A DNA stretch of 64,000 nt, from NCBI GenBank assembly GCA_040877625.1, contig JBBDNK010000041.1:248001-312000 (forward strand), read 5' to 3'. The notes beneath the pieces were generated by a model. It saw nothing but the letters and a program-made list of their open reading frames with translations. It did no database searches and was not told where the DNA came from. The position numbers were made by a program, and so were the translations under genes. Below are positions 36,682 to 44,974 of the stretch, one piece after another; the stretch's first letter is position 1; each line of letters starts with the position of its first letter. This DNA is from Methylonatrum sp040877625. GTDB lineage: Bacteria; Pseudomonadota; Gammaproteobacteria; Nitrococcales; Aquisalimonadaceae.

Positions 36682-37278
36682 TTACGGATTCTGGGCGAGG
36701 TAGTCGGTGAGGAGTTCCATGGCCCAGGTTGGTAGTGGGTCGGCGCAGTCTTCGAGCTGGCCGTCACGCAGGGTGGCGATTGCCTGAAACGGCCTGTCGC
36801 GGGAGGAGTTGTCCAGCAGCCGCGCCTGGTTCGCCAACGGCAGGGCGGCGCGCACATTGGCCAGGGTGCGCGGCAGGCGGGAGAGGATCTTCTCCGTGGG
36901 CACGTGGTGGCCGCCTTCGCTTACCCGTTGCGCTACCCGCGCCTGGTTCAGTTCCGGCGTTTGCAGGTGGATCATGACCAGAATGATCTCGTAGCCGAGG
37001 CTCTTCGCGTAGGCGACGAAATCGATCTTGCCGGGATGGGAGAAGACCGTTTCAAAGCAGAAGCTGATGCCGTGCTCCAACAGCTCTTCCCGGATATGAC
37101 CGGCAATGACGGAGGCATCGTAACTTGAGCCTTCGGGATCGCTGGGATTGAGGGCTTTGGCGATCAGATCGGCGTTGACGAACTGAACACCCCTGGGTTG
37201 CAGAAACAGCCGGTGGAAGGTGGATTTCCCCGCACCGTTGCCGCCGGCCAGCAGCCAGAGTTGTTTCGGCGCCGGCAT
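36682..37278 (-). CDS. Zeta-toxin-like P-loop kinase
   Basis: 198 aa. Walker A is LLAGGNGAGKSTF (residues 9-21), followed by NADLIAKALNP and FCFETVFSHPGK as in zeta toxins and related AAA_33 kinases, and the lid-type HLQTPELNQARVAQRVSEGG. Zeta enzymes phosphorylate UDP-N-acetylglucosamine precursors; the substrate here is not shown. ATG 37278 overlaps the stop of the upstream ParD-like gene (TGATG), so the two form a toxin-antitoxin pair. Confidence 0.82.
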   Translation of the reverse strand: MPAPKQLWLLAGGNGAGKSTFHRLFLQPRGVQFVNADLIAKALNPSDPEGSSYDASVIAGHIREELLEHGISFCFETVFSHPGKIDFVAYAKSLGYEIILVMIHLQTPELNQARVAQRVSEGGHHVPTEKILSRLPRTLANVRAALPLANQARLLDNSSRDRPFQAIATLRDGQLEDCADPLPTWAMELLTDYLAQNP

Positions 37279-37673
37279 CAGGGCTCGGGTACGAACTCGC
37301 CATCGCGAAAGGCGCCTTGCTGCCGGCGACCATCGCGATCAATACGCTCCAGCACGCCAGGGCGGCCGGGTACTGCCTGGTAGGAAACGGCGGCGCGGGT
37401 GACAGCGTGCGCCAGAGTGCCCCGCTCGCGCTCCGCATCAAGGCTGGCGAATACGTCATTCACATCCACGGGGAACGATTGCGCGTCTTCCACCTGAATC
37501 CGCCGCAGGCCCATCTGTACCTTGATCAGGTCTTCCGGCGAAACCAGCCGGGCCATCTTCTTGCCGAGATCCGCCCAGAACTCGATCTGCTTGGGCACGC
37601 TGCGCCGGTTCAGGCGCGCTTCCGCCTCTGCTTCGCGGACCAGGTTCTCATCAAGTCTCAATGGGCTGGCCAT
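37278..37673 (-). CDS. ParD-like antitoxin paired with the zeta-like kinase
   Basis: 131 aa. The segment MASPLRLDENLVREAEAEAR followed by RRSVPKQIEFWADLGKKMA matches the ParD_like antitoxin family, a ribbon-helix-helix fold. The C-terminal part (VSYQAVPGRPGVLERIDRDG) is the presumed toxin-binding or extra domain. I chose ATG 37673 with GAGGT close upstream, because the longer frame lacks support. The stop overlaps the kinase start. Confidence 0.75.
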   Translation of the reverse strand: MASPLRLDENLVREAEAEARLNRRSVPKQIEFWADLGKKMARLVSPEDLIKVQMGLRRIQVEDAQSFPVDVNDVFASLDAERERGTLAHAVTRAAVSYQAVPGRPGVLERIDRDGRRQQGAFRDGEFVPEP

Positions 37674-37741
37674 GGGGCACCTCATGCATGTAGCGATATG
37701 CGACAAAGTGTAGCGTTTTGCTGCATCTTTTACCAGAGCCG

Positions 37742-38857
37742 CTAACACGCACCGTCGTGCGGTACCCTCGGCCCGTTTCGCCGGTTATCCACCTCGTGGA
37801 CGACGATCCCCTCGTGCGGCGGCACCGGGTCGTTCCAGGGCCGCTCGGCCAGAGCCTTGCGCCCGTCTTCGTAGCCGGCCTGGCGGTGGTCCGCAAGCGT
37901 CTGGGGCAGAAACTGGAAATCCTTGGCCCAGGAGCGATAGGGTTGCCCCCGATAGATAAGGTGCACGATGCATGTGGTGGTGGTACAGCCGAGTTTCAAC
38001 AAGGATTTAAGGTCTGGATCATCGCGGTCCGCCGCCGGCAGGCGGCCATAGACATCCGAGAGAGCCCGGCGCAGGTTGTACAGTTGGCGGTGGGTCTCGA
38101 TCTGGGTACTTGAGCGGCTGGCGTAGATGATGTCCTTGTAGCGTTCATACAGGTCCGCACTGTCGGTCGGCGCGGGGCCGTTGGGATCGAACAGGTCGAT
38201 CATGAAGCACAGTCTGTTTCGGCGTGGTTCGTCGTTGAGCACGACGTCCAGCGGCGTGTTGGATAGCATTCCGCCGTCCCAGTAGCTGCAGCCGCCAATC
38301 CGTACGGGCGCGAACGCCGGCGGCAAGGCGCCGCTCGCCAGTACGTGGCGGACGTCGATGGTCTGGTCGCGATTGTCGAAGTACACCTGGTGTCCGGTTT
38401 CTACCTCGACGGCGCCGATGCTCAGGCGGATATCCGCATTATTGATGCGATCAAAGTCGATAAGGTCTTCCAGCGTCCGTGCCAGCGGAGAGGTGTCATA
38501 GAAGCTCGCCCTCGCGTACGGATCAGATAACCCGGACCAGGCCGACAGGTACCGCGGTGCGAAGAATTCCGGCTGTCCGAGCACCATGGACGCGAGGGCA
38601 CTGGCGTGATTAACCGGCTTTCGCAGCGGGTGCTCGGGCGGCGGAGCGGGGAAAGGCTGTGGCCAGCTGATTCGGCCCCAGAACGCGTTGAGTTTTTCCA
38701 GGCGCTGCTCTGGCGGGTTACCAACCAGGATGGCGGCCAGAATGGCGCCGATACTGGTTCCGGCAAACCAGGTCACGTCAAGGCTGTCGGTGGCCAGGGC
38801 CTCATAAACGCCATGGTGGTAGGCACCCAGAGCGCCGCCCCCCTGTAAAAGCACCAC
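37742..38857 (-). CDS. Patatin-like phospholipase with DUF3734-type C-terminus (probable frameshift near the start)
   Basis: 371 aa as an open frame from GTG 38857. Patatin motifs are LLQGGGALGAYHHG (oxyanion loop), FAGTSIGAIL (nucleophile Ser) and SYWDGGMLSN (Asp). The C-terminus (GRKALAERPWNDPVPPHEGI) is of the DUF3734 type. The open frame lacks its natural N-terminus. In another frame from TTG 38913 the DNA reads SDEKGEPLRPNNP and would join YYGQTVVLLQGGG if one C were added to the run at 38873-38875 (GGG on the plus strand). The gene follows 3-hydroxybutyrate dehydrogenase, a common pairing, and may act on lipid or polyhydroxybutyrate granule material. Confidence 0.85.
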   Translation of the reverse strand: MVLLQGGGALGAYHHGVYEALATDSLDVTWFAGTSIGAILAAILVGNPPEQRLEKLNAFWGRISWPQPFPAPPPEHPLRKPVNHASALASMVLGQPEFFAPRYLSAWSGLSDPYARASFYDTSPLARTLEDLIDFDRINNADIRLSIGAVEVETGHQVYFDNRDQTIDVRHVLASGALPPAFAPVRIGGCSYWDGGMLSNTPLDVVLNDEPRRNRLCFMIDLFDPNGPAPTDSADLYERYKDIIYASRSSTQIETHRQLYNLRRALSDVYGRLPAADRDDPDLKSLLKLGCTTTTCIVHLIYRGQPYRSWAKDFQFLPQTLADHRQAGYEDGRKALAERPWNDPVPPHEGIVVHEVDNRRNGPRVPHDGAC

Positions 38858-38929
38858 CGTTTGGCCGTAATAGGGTTGTTTGGCCGTAGCGGTTCCCCTT
38901 TCTCGTCGCTCAAATCTCGCTTCTTGCGG

Positions 38930-39706
38930 TCATTGTGCAGTCCAGCCTCCATCCACCGGCAGGGCGGCACCGGTAACGGCCGCCGCAGTATCGGAGCACA
39001 GAAACACGGCGAGGGCGGCAACTTCTTCCGTCTCCACGAAGCGCCGTATGGGTTGCGGTTCCAACACGATATCGCGTGCGGCTTCCTCTTCCGTAATGCC
39101 TTCGGTCTTCGCCAGTTCCTGGATCTGCTGCTCAACCAGCGCGGTTCTGACATAGCCCGGACAGATGGCGTTAGCGGTTACGCCGCTGGTGGCTGCCTCG
39201 AGAGCCACTGTGCGCGTCAGCCCGATCAGGCCGTGCTTGGCGGCAATATAGGCGGACTTATTGGGTGAACCAACCAGAGCATGTGCAGAGGCGATGTTGA
39301 TCATGCGGCCCCAGCCGCGCTGTTTCATGCCGCCGATCACCTGGCGTGTGGTATGAAAAGCGGCGGTAAGATTGATAGCGAGAATGGCGTCCCATTTTTC
39401 GGGGGGAAATTCCTCAATGGAGGCAACGTGCTGTATACCCGCATTGTTGACGAGCACGTCCACCTGCCCGAATGCGTGCTCGGACTCCGAGAGCATGCCC
39501 TTGATCTGGTCAGGCTTGCTGACATCGGCGGCGCTGTAGATGACCTGTACACCATGGTCGGATGCTATCCGGCCGCGCAGTTGCTCAATGTTGTCCCGAT
39601 CGCCAAAGCCGTTGAGGGTGATGTTCATGCCTTCGCCAGCCATCGCTTCGGCAATGGCGAGCCCGATGCCGCTGGTGGAGCCGGTAATAACTGCGTTCCT
39701 GCGCAT
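38930..39706 (-). CDS. 3-hydroxybutyrate dehydrogenase (SDR family)
   Basis: 258 aa, ATG 39706 with GGAGAG upstream. SDR features are ITGSTSGIGLAIAEA (NAD binding), VLVNNAGIQH, the catalytic Ser in MINIASAH and SAYIAAKHG (Tyr-x3-Lys). The motif ICPGYVRTALVEQQI and the RRFVETEEVAALAVFLCSD tail match D-3-hydroxybutyrate dehydrogenases, which oxidise 3-hydroxybutyrate to acetoacetate. It probably forms an operon with the patatin-like gene and serves polyhydroxybutyrate or ketone-body use. PhaB-type acetoacetyl-CoA reductase is less likely. Confidence 0.85.
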   Translation of the reverse strand: MRRNAVITGSTSGIGLAIAEAMAGEGMNITLNGFGDRDNIEQLRGRIASDHGVQVIYSAADVSKPDQIKGMLSESEHAFGQVDVLVNNAGIQHVASIEEFPPEKWDAILAINLTAAFHTTRQVIGGMKQRGWGRMINIASAHALVGSPNKSAYIAAKHGLIGLTRTVALEAATSGVTANAICPGYVRTALVEQQIQELAKTEGITEEEAARDIVLEPQPIRRFVETEEVAALAVFLCSDTAAAVTGAALPVDGGWTAQ

Positions 39707-39804
39707 GGTGCTCTCCTTTTGGGTGAGGGAGCGGGGATGATCTCCTTTCATTATCGAAACGAATTGCGGTGGCAGCCATTGAGGTTATTGGCCTGGGAGG
39801 GAGA

Positions 39805-39824
39805 AACGGCCCCGCACCGGGGCC
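39805..39824 (-). terminator. Terminator after prpD
   Basis: GC-rich stem GGCCCCG with its complement and a CAC loop, immediately after the prpD stop and followed on the minus strand by a short GTTTCT tract. It closes the acuI-prpB-prpC-prpD unit. Confidence 0.75.
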
Positions 39825-39828
39825 TTCC

Positions 39829-41274
39829 TTACTGAGCCCAGAGGTCCATGAATTCATTGACGGGCATCTTTTCCAGGGGCTTCTGCTTTTCGCAGGCAGC
39901 CTGGATGGCTTCCACGCGGCGCGGTGCCAGGCGGGTGGCGATGGCGCGCTCGAATTTCTTCACCAGCACGGGAATGCCTTCCTTGCGGCGCCGGCGATGG
40001 CCGATGGGGTACTCCACGGCCACGCGGTCGGTGTGGCTGCCGTCCTTGAAGTACACTTGAATGGCGTTGCCGATGGAGCGCTTCGCCGGGTCGAAATAGT
40101 CCTTGGTGAACTGCTTGTTCTCGGTTACCTGCATCTTCTTGCGCAATGCATCGATACGCGGATCGACGGCGATGCTGTCCTCGTAGTCCTCGGCGGTGAG
40201 GCGGCCGAAGATCAGCGGAATGGCGACCATGTACTGGATGCAGTGGTCACGGTCCGCCGGGTTGTCGAGCGGGCCGGTCTTGTCGATGATGCGCACGCCG
40301 GCTTCCTGGGTCTCGATCACCACCCTGTCGATCTCGTCCAACCGATCCCGCACCTGCGCATGCAGAGTGATGGCGGCCTCGGCGGCCGTCTGGGCGTGGA
40401 ACTCGGCGGGGAAGGAGATTTTGAACAGAATGTTCTCCATCACGTAACTGCCGTAGCCCTGGGTGAACTTCAGTTTGTTGCCTTTGAAGAGCACGTCGCT
40501 GAAGCCCCAGCCCTTGGCGCTGATCGCGGACGGGTAGCCCATTTCGCCGGTCATGGCGATCAGTGCCAGCCGCACGCCGCGGGCGGACGCGTCACCGGCG
40601 GCCCAGCTCTTGCGAGAGCCCGTGTTGGGTGCATGCCGGTAGGTGCGCAGGCTGGAGCCATCGATCCAGGCGTGGGAGACGGCGTTGGTGACGTCCTCGG
40701 TGGTGCCGCCCAGCATGCCGGTAACCACCGCGGCGGTGGCAATGCGGCAGAGCATGACGTGGTCCAGGCCGACGCGGTTGAAGCTGTTCTCCAGCGCGAT
40801 CACGCCCTGGATCTCGTGCGCCTTGATGGCTGCCGTGAGCACGTCCTTCATGGTCAACGGCTTTTTGCCCTCGGCGATATTGCGCCGGCTGATGTAGTCG
40901 GCAATGGCGAGGATGCCGCCCAGGTTGTCCGAGGGGTGCCCCCATTCCGCGGCCAACCAGGTGTCGTTGAAGTCCAGCCAGCGGATCATGGCGCCGATGT
41001 TAAAGGCCGCCTGCACCGGGTCCAGCCGATAGGCGGTACCGGGCACTTTCACGCCGTCCACCATCTGGGCACCGGGAACCACCGGGCCGAGCAATTTGGT
41101 GCAGGCGGGGTACTGCAGCGCCAGCATGCCGCAGGCGAGGCTGTCCATCAGCATGTAGCGGGCCGTTTCATAGGCCTCGTCGCTCTTGATGGCCGTTCTG
41201 GTGACGTATTTTGCGATGTCCACCAGCTCCTTGTCGGGCCTGGGGCGTTTCGCACTGCGGATATCGGCGCTCAT
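39829..41274 (-). CDS. prpD: 2-methylcitrate dehydratase
   Basis: 481 aa, normal length for PrpD (MmgE/PrpD family). It converts 2-methylcitrate to 2-methyl-cis-aconitate in the methylcitrate cycle. Recognised segments are RYMLMDSLACGMLALQYP, RWLDFNDTWLAAEWGHPSDN, GSRKSWAAGDASARGVRL and YPIGHRRRR near the C-terminus. It is the last gene of the prp set, 27 bases after prpC. No acnD/prpF is present, fitting the PrpD-type rather than the AcnD-type pathway. Confidence 0.95.
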   Translation of the reverse strand: MSADIRSAKRPRPDKELVDIAKYVTRTAIKSDEAYETARYMLMDSLACGMLALQYPACTKLLGPVVPGAQMVDGVKVPGTAYRLDPVQAAFNIGAMIRWLDFNDTWLAAEWGHPSDNLGGILAIADYISRRNIAEGKKPLTMKDVLTAAIKAHEIQGVIALENSFNRVGLDHVMLCRIATAAVVTGMLGGTTEDVTNAVSHAWIDGSSLRTYRHAPNTGSRKSWAAGDASARGVRLALIAMTGEMGYPSAISAKGWGFSDVLFKGNKLKFTQGYGSYVMENILFKISFPAEFHAQTAAEAAITLHAQVRDRLDEIDRVVIETQEAGVRIIDKTGPLDNPADRDHCIQYMVAIPLIFGRLTAEDYEDSIAVDPRIDALRKKMQVTENKQFTKDYFDPAKRSIGNAIQVYFKDGSHTDRVAVEYPIGHRRRRKEGIPVLVKKFERAIATRLAPRRVEAIQAACEKQKPLEKMPVNEFMDLWAQ

Positions 41275-41301
41275 TGTTATTCTGGCTCCTGGTAACGGGG
41301 A

Positions 41302-42432
41302 TCAGCCGCGCTGGTCGATGGGGACGACCTTGCGCAACTCCGGCCCCACGTAATCGGCGCTGGGGCGAATGATACGGTTGTTGGCGCGTTGCTCCATCAC
41401 GTGCGCGGCCCAGCCGGTGAGGCGGGACATCACGAAGATGGGCGTGAACAGCGGGGTGGGTATGCCCATGAAGTGGTACGCGGACGCGTGGAAGAAGTCA
41501 GCGTTGGGGAACAGTTTTTTCTCGTCCCACATCACCGTCTCGACCGCCTCGGACACCGGGTAGAGCACGGTATCGCCGACCTCGTCCGCCAGTCGCTTTG
41601 CCCAGGCCTTGATGACCGCATTACGCGGATCACTGACGGTGTAGATGGCATGGCCGAAGCCCATGACCTTCTCCTTGCGCGCCAGCATGCCCTTGAGTTC
41701 GCGTTCCGCCTGTTCCGGGGAGGACCATTGCTGAATCATGTCCATCGCCGCCTCGTTGGCGCCGCCGTGGAGCGGCCCACGCAGAGAGCCGATCGCTCCG
41801 GTGATGCAGGAGTGCATGTCCGAGAGCGTGGAAGCGCAGACCCGCGCGGTGAAGGTAGAGGCGTTGAACTCATGCTCCGCGTACAGGATCAACGACGTGT
41901 TCATGACGTCCGCATGGAGCTGACTGGCCGGTTTGCCGTGCAGCAGGTGCAGGAAGTGTCCGCCGATGGAAACATCGTCGGTCACGGTGTCGATACGCAC
42001 CCCCTCGTGAGCATACCGATACCAGTAGGTGATGATGGACGGGAACACCGCCAGCAGACGATCAGCGACATCCTGCTGGCGGGAGAAATCCTGCTCGGTT
42101 TCGAGATTCCCCAGCATCGAGCAGCCGGTGCGCATGACGTCCATGGGGTGAGCGTTCGCGGGGATCCGCTCCAGCACCTCTTTAAGGGGCTGGGGCAGAT
42201 CGCGCATGCCCTGCAGGCGCGTTGTGTAGGCGTCGAGTTCGGCGCGCGTGGGTAGCTCGCCATACAGCAGCATGTAGGCCACTTCCTCAAAGCTGACCTC
42301 GTTCGCGAGGTCGCCGACGTCGTAACCGCGATAAGTCAGGCCGGTGCCTTCCTTGCCGACGGTGCACAGTGCCGTTTGCCCGGCGCTCTGACCGCGCAGT
42401 CCGGCGCCTGCGAGGGGCTTTTTGTTGCTCAT
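41302..42432 (-). CDS. prpC: 2-methylcitrate synthase
   Basis: 376 aa citrate-synthase fold enzyme that condenses propionyl-CoA with oxaloacetate. Visible are LTYRGYDVGDLANEVSFEEV, GAIGSLRGPLHGGANEAAM and the active-site GFGHAIYTVSDPR. The size and position between prpB and prpD favour methylcitrate synthase over citrate synthase. Confidence 0.94.
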   Translation of the reverse strand: MSNKKPLAGAGLRGQSAGQTALCTVGKEGTGLTYRGYDVGDLANEVSFEEVAYMLLYGELPTRAELDAYTTRLQGMRDLPQPLKEVLERIPANAHPMDVMRTGCSMLGNLETEQDFSRQQDVADRLLAVFPSIITYWYRYAHEGVRIDTVTDDVSIGGHFLHLLHGKPASQLHADVMNTSLILYAEHEFNASTFTARVCASTLSDMHSCITGAIGSLRGPLHGGANEAAMDMIQQWSSPEQAERELKGMLARKEKVMGFGHAIYTVSDPRNAVIKAWAKRLADEVGDTVLYPVSEAVETVMWDEKKLFPNADFFHASAYHFMGIPTPLFTPIFVMSRLTGWAAHVMEQRANNRIIRPSADYVGPELRKVVPIDQRG

Positions 42433-42511
42433 GCTTCACACTCCGGTCTGGATTGCCGAATGGCCTTCGCGCCCCGCTGCCGCGGGCCTCCGTGCTGGAC
42501 GCAAAGGCGGG

Positions 42512-43393
42512 TTACTGATCCTTACTGAACAGGGCGTCGAGCTTTTCCTCGTAGGCATGATAGTTCACCACGTCATAAAGCTCCGCGCGGGTCTGCATGC
42601 CGTTCACCACGGCTGCCTGGGTGCCCTCCCGACGCAGGGCGCCATAGACGGATTCCGCCGCCCGGCTCATGGCCCTGAAGGCCGAAAGCGGGTAGAGCGC
42701 CATGGCGACGCCGGCCTCACGCAGCTCCACCACGGTAAACAATGGCGTTTCGCCAAATTCGGTGATATTGGCAAGCACCGGGACATTGACCGCGGCGGTA
42801 AACACCCGAAACTCGTCCAGGCTATGCAGCGCTTCGGCAAAGATCATGTCCGCGCCGGCCTCGACATATCGGTTGGCGCGATCGATGGCGGACTGCATGC
42901 CTTCCGAGGCATGCGCGTCGGTGCGCGCCATGAAGACGAAGGCGTCATCCCGCCGGGCATCGACGCCCGCCTTGACGCGGTCGGCCATTTCCTCGGCCGA
43001 GACCAGCGCCTTGTTGGGTCGGTGGCCGCAGCGCTTGGTCTGCACCTGGTCTTCGAGGTGAATGGCGGCGACGCCAGCGCGCTCCATTTCCCTGACCGTT
43101 CGGGCAATGTTGAAGGCACCACCCCAGCCGGTATCCACGTCCACCAGCAGGGGTACGTCGGTAGCCGCGGTTATGCGCGAGGCATCCTCCACCACGTCTG
43201 AGAGCTGGGTAATGCCGAGGTCCGGCAATCCGAAAGAGGCGTTGGCAACGCCGGCACCGGAGAGATAGAAGGCCCGAAATCCGGCTCGCTCGGCGAGCAG
43301 CGCCGAATAGGCATTGATGGTGCCGGCGATTTGCAGCGGTGACTCATCCTTCAGGGCCTGACGGAACCGTTGACCGGCGCTAGGCTTTGTCAT
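42512..43393 (-). CDS. prpB: 2-methylisocitrate lyase
   Basis: 293 aa, ATG 43393 with GGAGAC six bases upstream. The ICL/PEPM-fold signature TKRCGHRPNK (KRCGH catalytic loop) and LVDVDTGWGGAFNIARTV are clear. It cleaves 2-methylisocitrate to pyruvate and succinate. It lies between acuI and prpC. Confidence 0.95.
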   Translation of the reverse strand: MTKPSAGQRFRQALKDESPLQIAGTINAYSALLAERAGFRAFYLSGAGVANASFGLPDLGITQLSDVVEDASRITAATDVPLLVDVDTGWGGAFNIARTVREMERAGVAAIHLEDQVQTKRCGHRPNKALVSAEEMADRVKAGVDARRDDAFVFMARTDAHASEGMQSAIDRANRYVEAGADMIFAEALHSLDEFRVFTAAVNVPVLANITEFGETPLFTVVELREAGVAMALYPLSAFRAMSRAAESVYGALRREGTQAAVVNGMQTRAELYDVVNYHAYEEKLDALFSKDQ

Positions 43394-43409
43394 GATCTGT
43401 CTCCAGGAT

Positions 43410-44399
43410 TCAACCGATGCGGACAAGGGTGCGTCCACGCACACGGCGCTCCAGCAATGCCTCGGACTGGGTCACCACGTCGTCCAGCCCGACCTCCCTG
43501 TTAACGATGGTGTCGCAGTCCGTTGGCTGAAGCAGTTCGGAGATCCGAGTCCATACCGCCAGGCGCAGGTCGCGGGAACACTCCACGGAGTTGATGCCCA
43601 ACAGACTGACGCCGCGAAGGATGAAAGGCATGACGGTTGTATTCAGCTCGAACCCGGCGGCAAGGCCGATCGAGCCGATATTGCCCCACGGTTTTACCGT
43701 GCGGGTGAGCCAGGTCAGGGCCTCGCCGCCAAGATTGTCGACGGCGCCGCCCCAGAGGGCCTTTTCCAATGGACGCTTGCCGTAATCCACCTGATCGGCG
43801 GGCAGAATCTGATCCGCGCCCAGGGAGCGGAGATACGCCGCGGCATCCGGCTTGCCGGTGAGGGCGGTCACGCTGTAACCGGCGCGGCTGAACAGCCGGG
43901 TGGCGAAGCTGCCAACACCGCCGGTTGCGCCGGTAATTAGAATCGGGCCGCGCTCGGGCCGCTGGTCATTCTGCTCCATCCGCACCAGCGCCATGCCGGC
44001 GGTGAAACCGGCGGTTCCCACGATCATCGCCTGACGGAGATCGAGGCCTTCGGGAAGGGGCACCACCCAGTCGCCGGGGACGCGGACCATGCCGGCGAAA
44101 CCACCGTCATGGGCTTCACCCAGCCCGCATCCGGTAACCAACACCTCTTCACCGGGGCGGAATCGGGGGTCTTCGGAGGTCTCCACCGTACCGGCAACGT
44201 CGATGCCGGCGTTCATGGGCATCGACCGCATGATCTTGCCCTTGCCGGTAACCGCCAGGGCATCCTTGAAATTGATACCCGACCATTTTGCACGAATGAC
44301 CACCGCCCCCTCGGACAGCGCATCGAGCGTCATGTCCTCCAGGCGCGTATCGACGCCTTTGTCCGCTTGGTAGACACGTAGAGCCTTGAAGGAACTCAT
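43410..44399 (-). CDS. acuI: Acrylyl-CoA reductase (AcuI/YhdH family)
   Basis: 329 aa medium-chain reductase with no zinc ligands. The NADP-binding segment is ILITGATGGVGSFATRLF; the family segments are WSGINFKDALAVTGKGKI and GCGLGEAHDGGFAG. AcuI reduces acryloyl-CoA to propionyl-CoA, which would feed straight into the downstream methylcitrate genes. First gene of the acuI-prpBCD unit, 16 bases before prpB. Confidence 0.9.
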   Translation of the reverse strand: MSSFKALRVYQADKGVDTRLEDMTLDALSEGAVVIRAKWSGINFKDALAVTGKGKIMRSMPMNAGIDVAGTVETSEDPRFRPGEEVLVTGCGLGEAHDGGFAGMVRVPGDWVVPLPEGLDLRQAMIVGTAGFTAGMALVRMEQNDQRPERGPILITGATGGVGSFATRLFSRAGYSVTALTGKPDAAAYLRSLGADQILPADQVDYGKRPLEKALWGGAVDNLGGEALTWLTRTVKPWGNIGSIGLAAGFELNTTVMPFILRGVSLLGINSVECSRDLRLAVWTRISELLQPTDCDTIVNREVGLDDVVTQSEALLERRVRGRTLVRIG

Positions 44400-44432
44400 G
44401 ATAAACCCCCTTGCTGCCGGTTGGCGGCGATC

Positions 44433-44462
44433 AGTCTACCCTACCGCTGTCGTGGTTCCCAA
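44433..44462 (-). promoter_or_regulatory. Candidate promoter of acuI-prpBCD
   Basis: On the minus strand TTGGGA (44457-44462) and TAGACT (44433-44438) are 18 bases apart, about 35 bases before acuI. No prpR regulator is in the window. The remaining 300 bases up to 44766 show no gene and should hold the divergent promoter of the small gene at 44767. Confidence 0.4.
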
Positions 44463-44766
44463 ATCGCTATTGATTCAAAAGGTTACGATCTGCGGAAGCG
44501 AGGTGATGGATTGAATTTTTTAGCGGATTAGTGGCAGCTTATATTGCCAATGCCAATAATGATTGGGTCCGAGCCTGGTTGAATCGTCTGCGGAGTCGCC
44601 ATACGTGCCGGATTGGAGACAGGAAAATCGCCGTCTGTATCTAATCGGCGCCGCATGTTCCGCGATGGAACAGATCACTTTCCACGGACCTGGCTACTGA
44701 TGGTCGCCGCCAGGGATTATGCTGCATGGCAACAATGGACGGACCACCACAGTCAAGGAGACTGCC

Positions 44767-44913
44767 ATGAACCCTTCATCCATGTTAGCCCCCTGGGTCG
44801 CGCTCGACAGATCCAGTCAGTATCCCAGTGATCGTGAGGTCGAGGCCAGGCTGAGAGTCGAGGCCCTGCGTCGCGGAAAGCGCCTGCGTCTGCTCCTCAG
44901 GAGGCGCCCATAA
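44767..44913 (+). CDS. Small very basic protein
   Basis: 48 aa from ATG 44767, with AAGGAGA well placed upstream. The C-terminal half is strongly basic (VEALRRGKRLRLLLRRRP). An Arg-rich tail suggests nucleic-acid or membrane binding. It is followed after one base by a strong terminator, which supports a real monocistronic gene. No family recognised. Confidence 0.6.
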   Translation: MNPSSMLAPWVALDRSSQYPSDREVEARLRVEALRRGKRLRLLLRRRP

Positions 44914-44914
44914 A

Positions 44915-44946
44915 GAAACCGCCGACCGTTTCCGGCCGGCGGTTTC
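44915..44946. terminator. Hairpin terminator between the small basic gene and lpdA
   Basis: GAAACCGCCG and its complement CGGCGGTTTC enclose a 12-base loop. The A/T ends make it usable in both directions, so it can end both the small gene and the sucA-sucB-lpdA transcript that converges on it. Confidence 0.8.
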
Positions 44947-44974
44947 GTGTCGCGCAATGACGCTTTCGATGCTG

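Noticed and set aside
44400..44766. Sigma-54 promoter before acuI
   Set aside because: A TTGGCATTGGCA stretch resembles it only loosely; spacing and the GC doublet do not fit.
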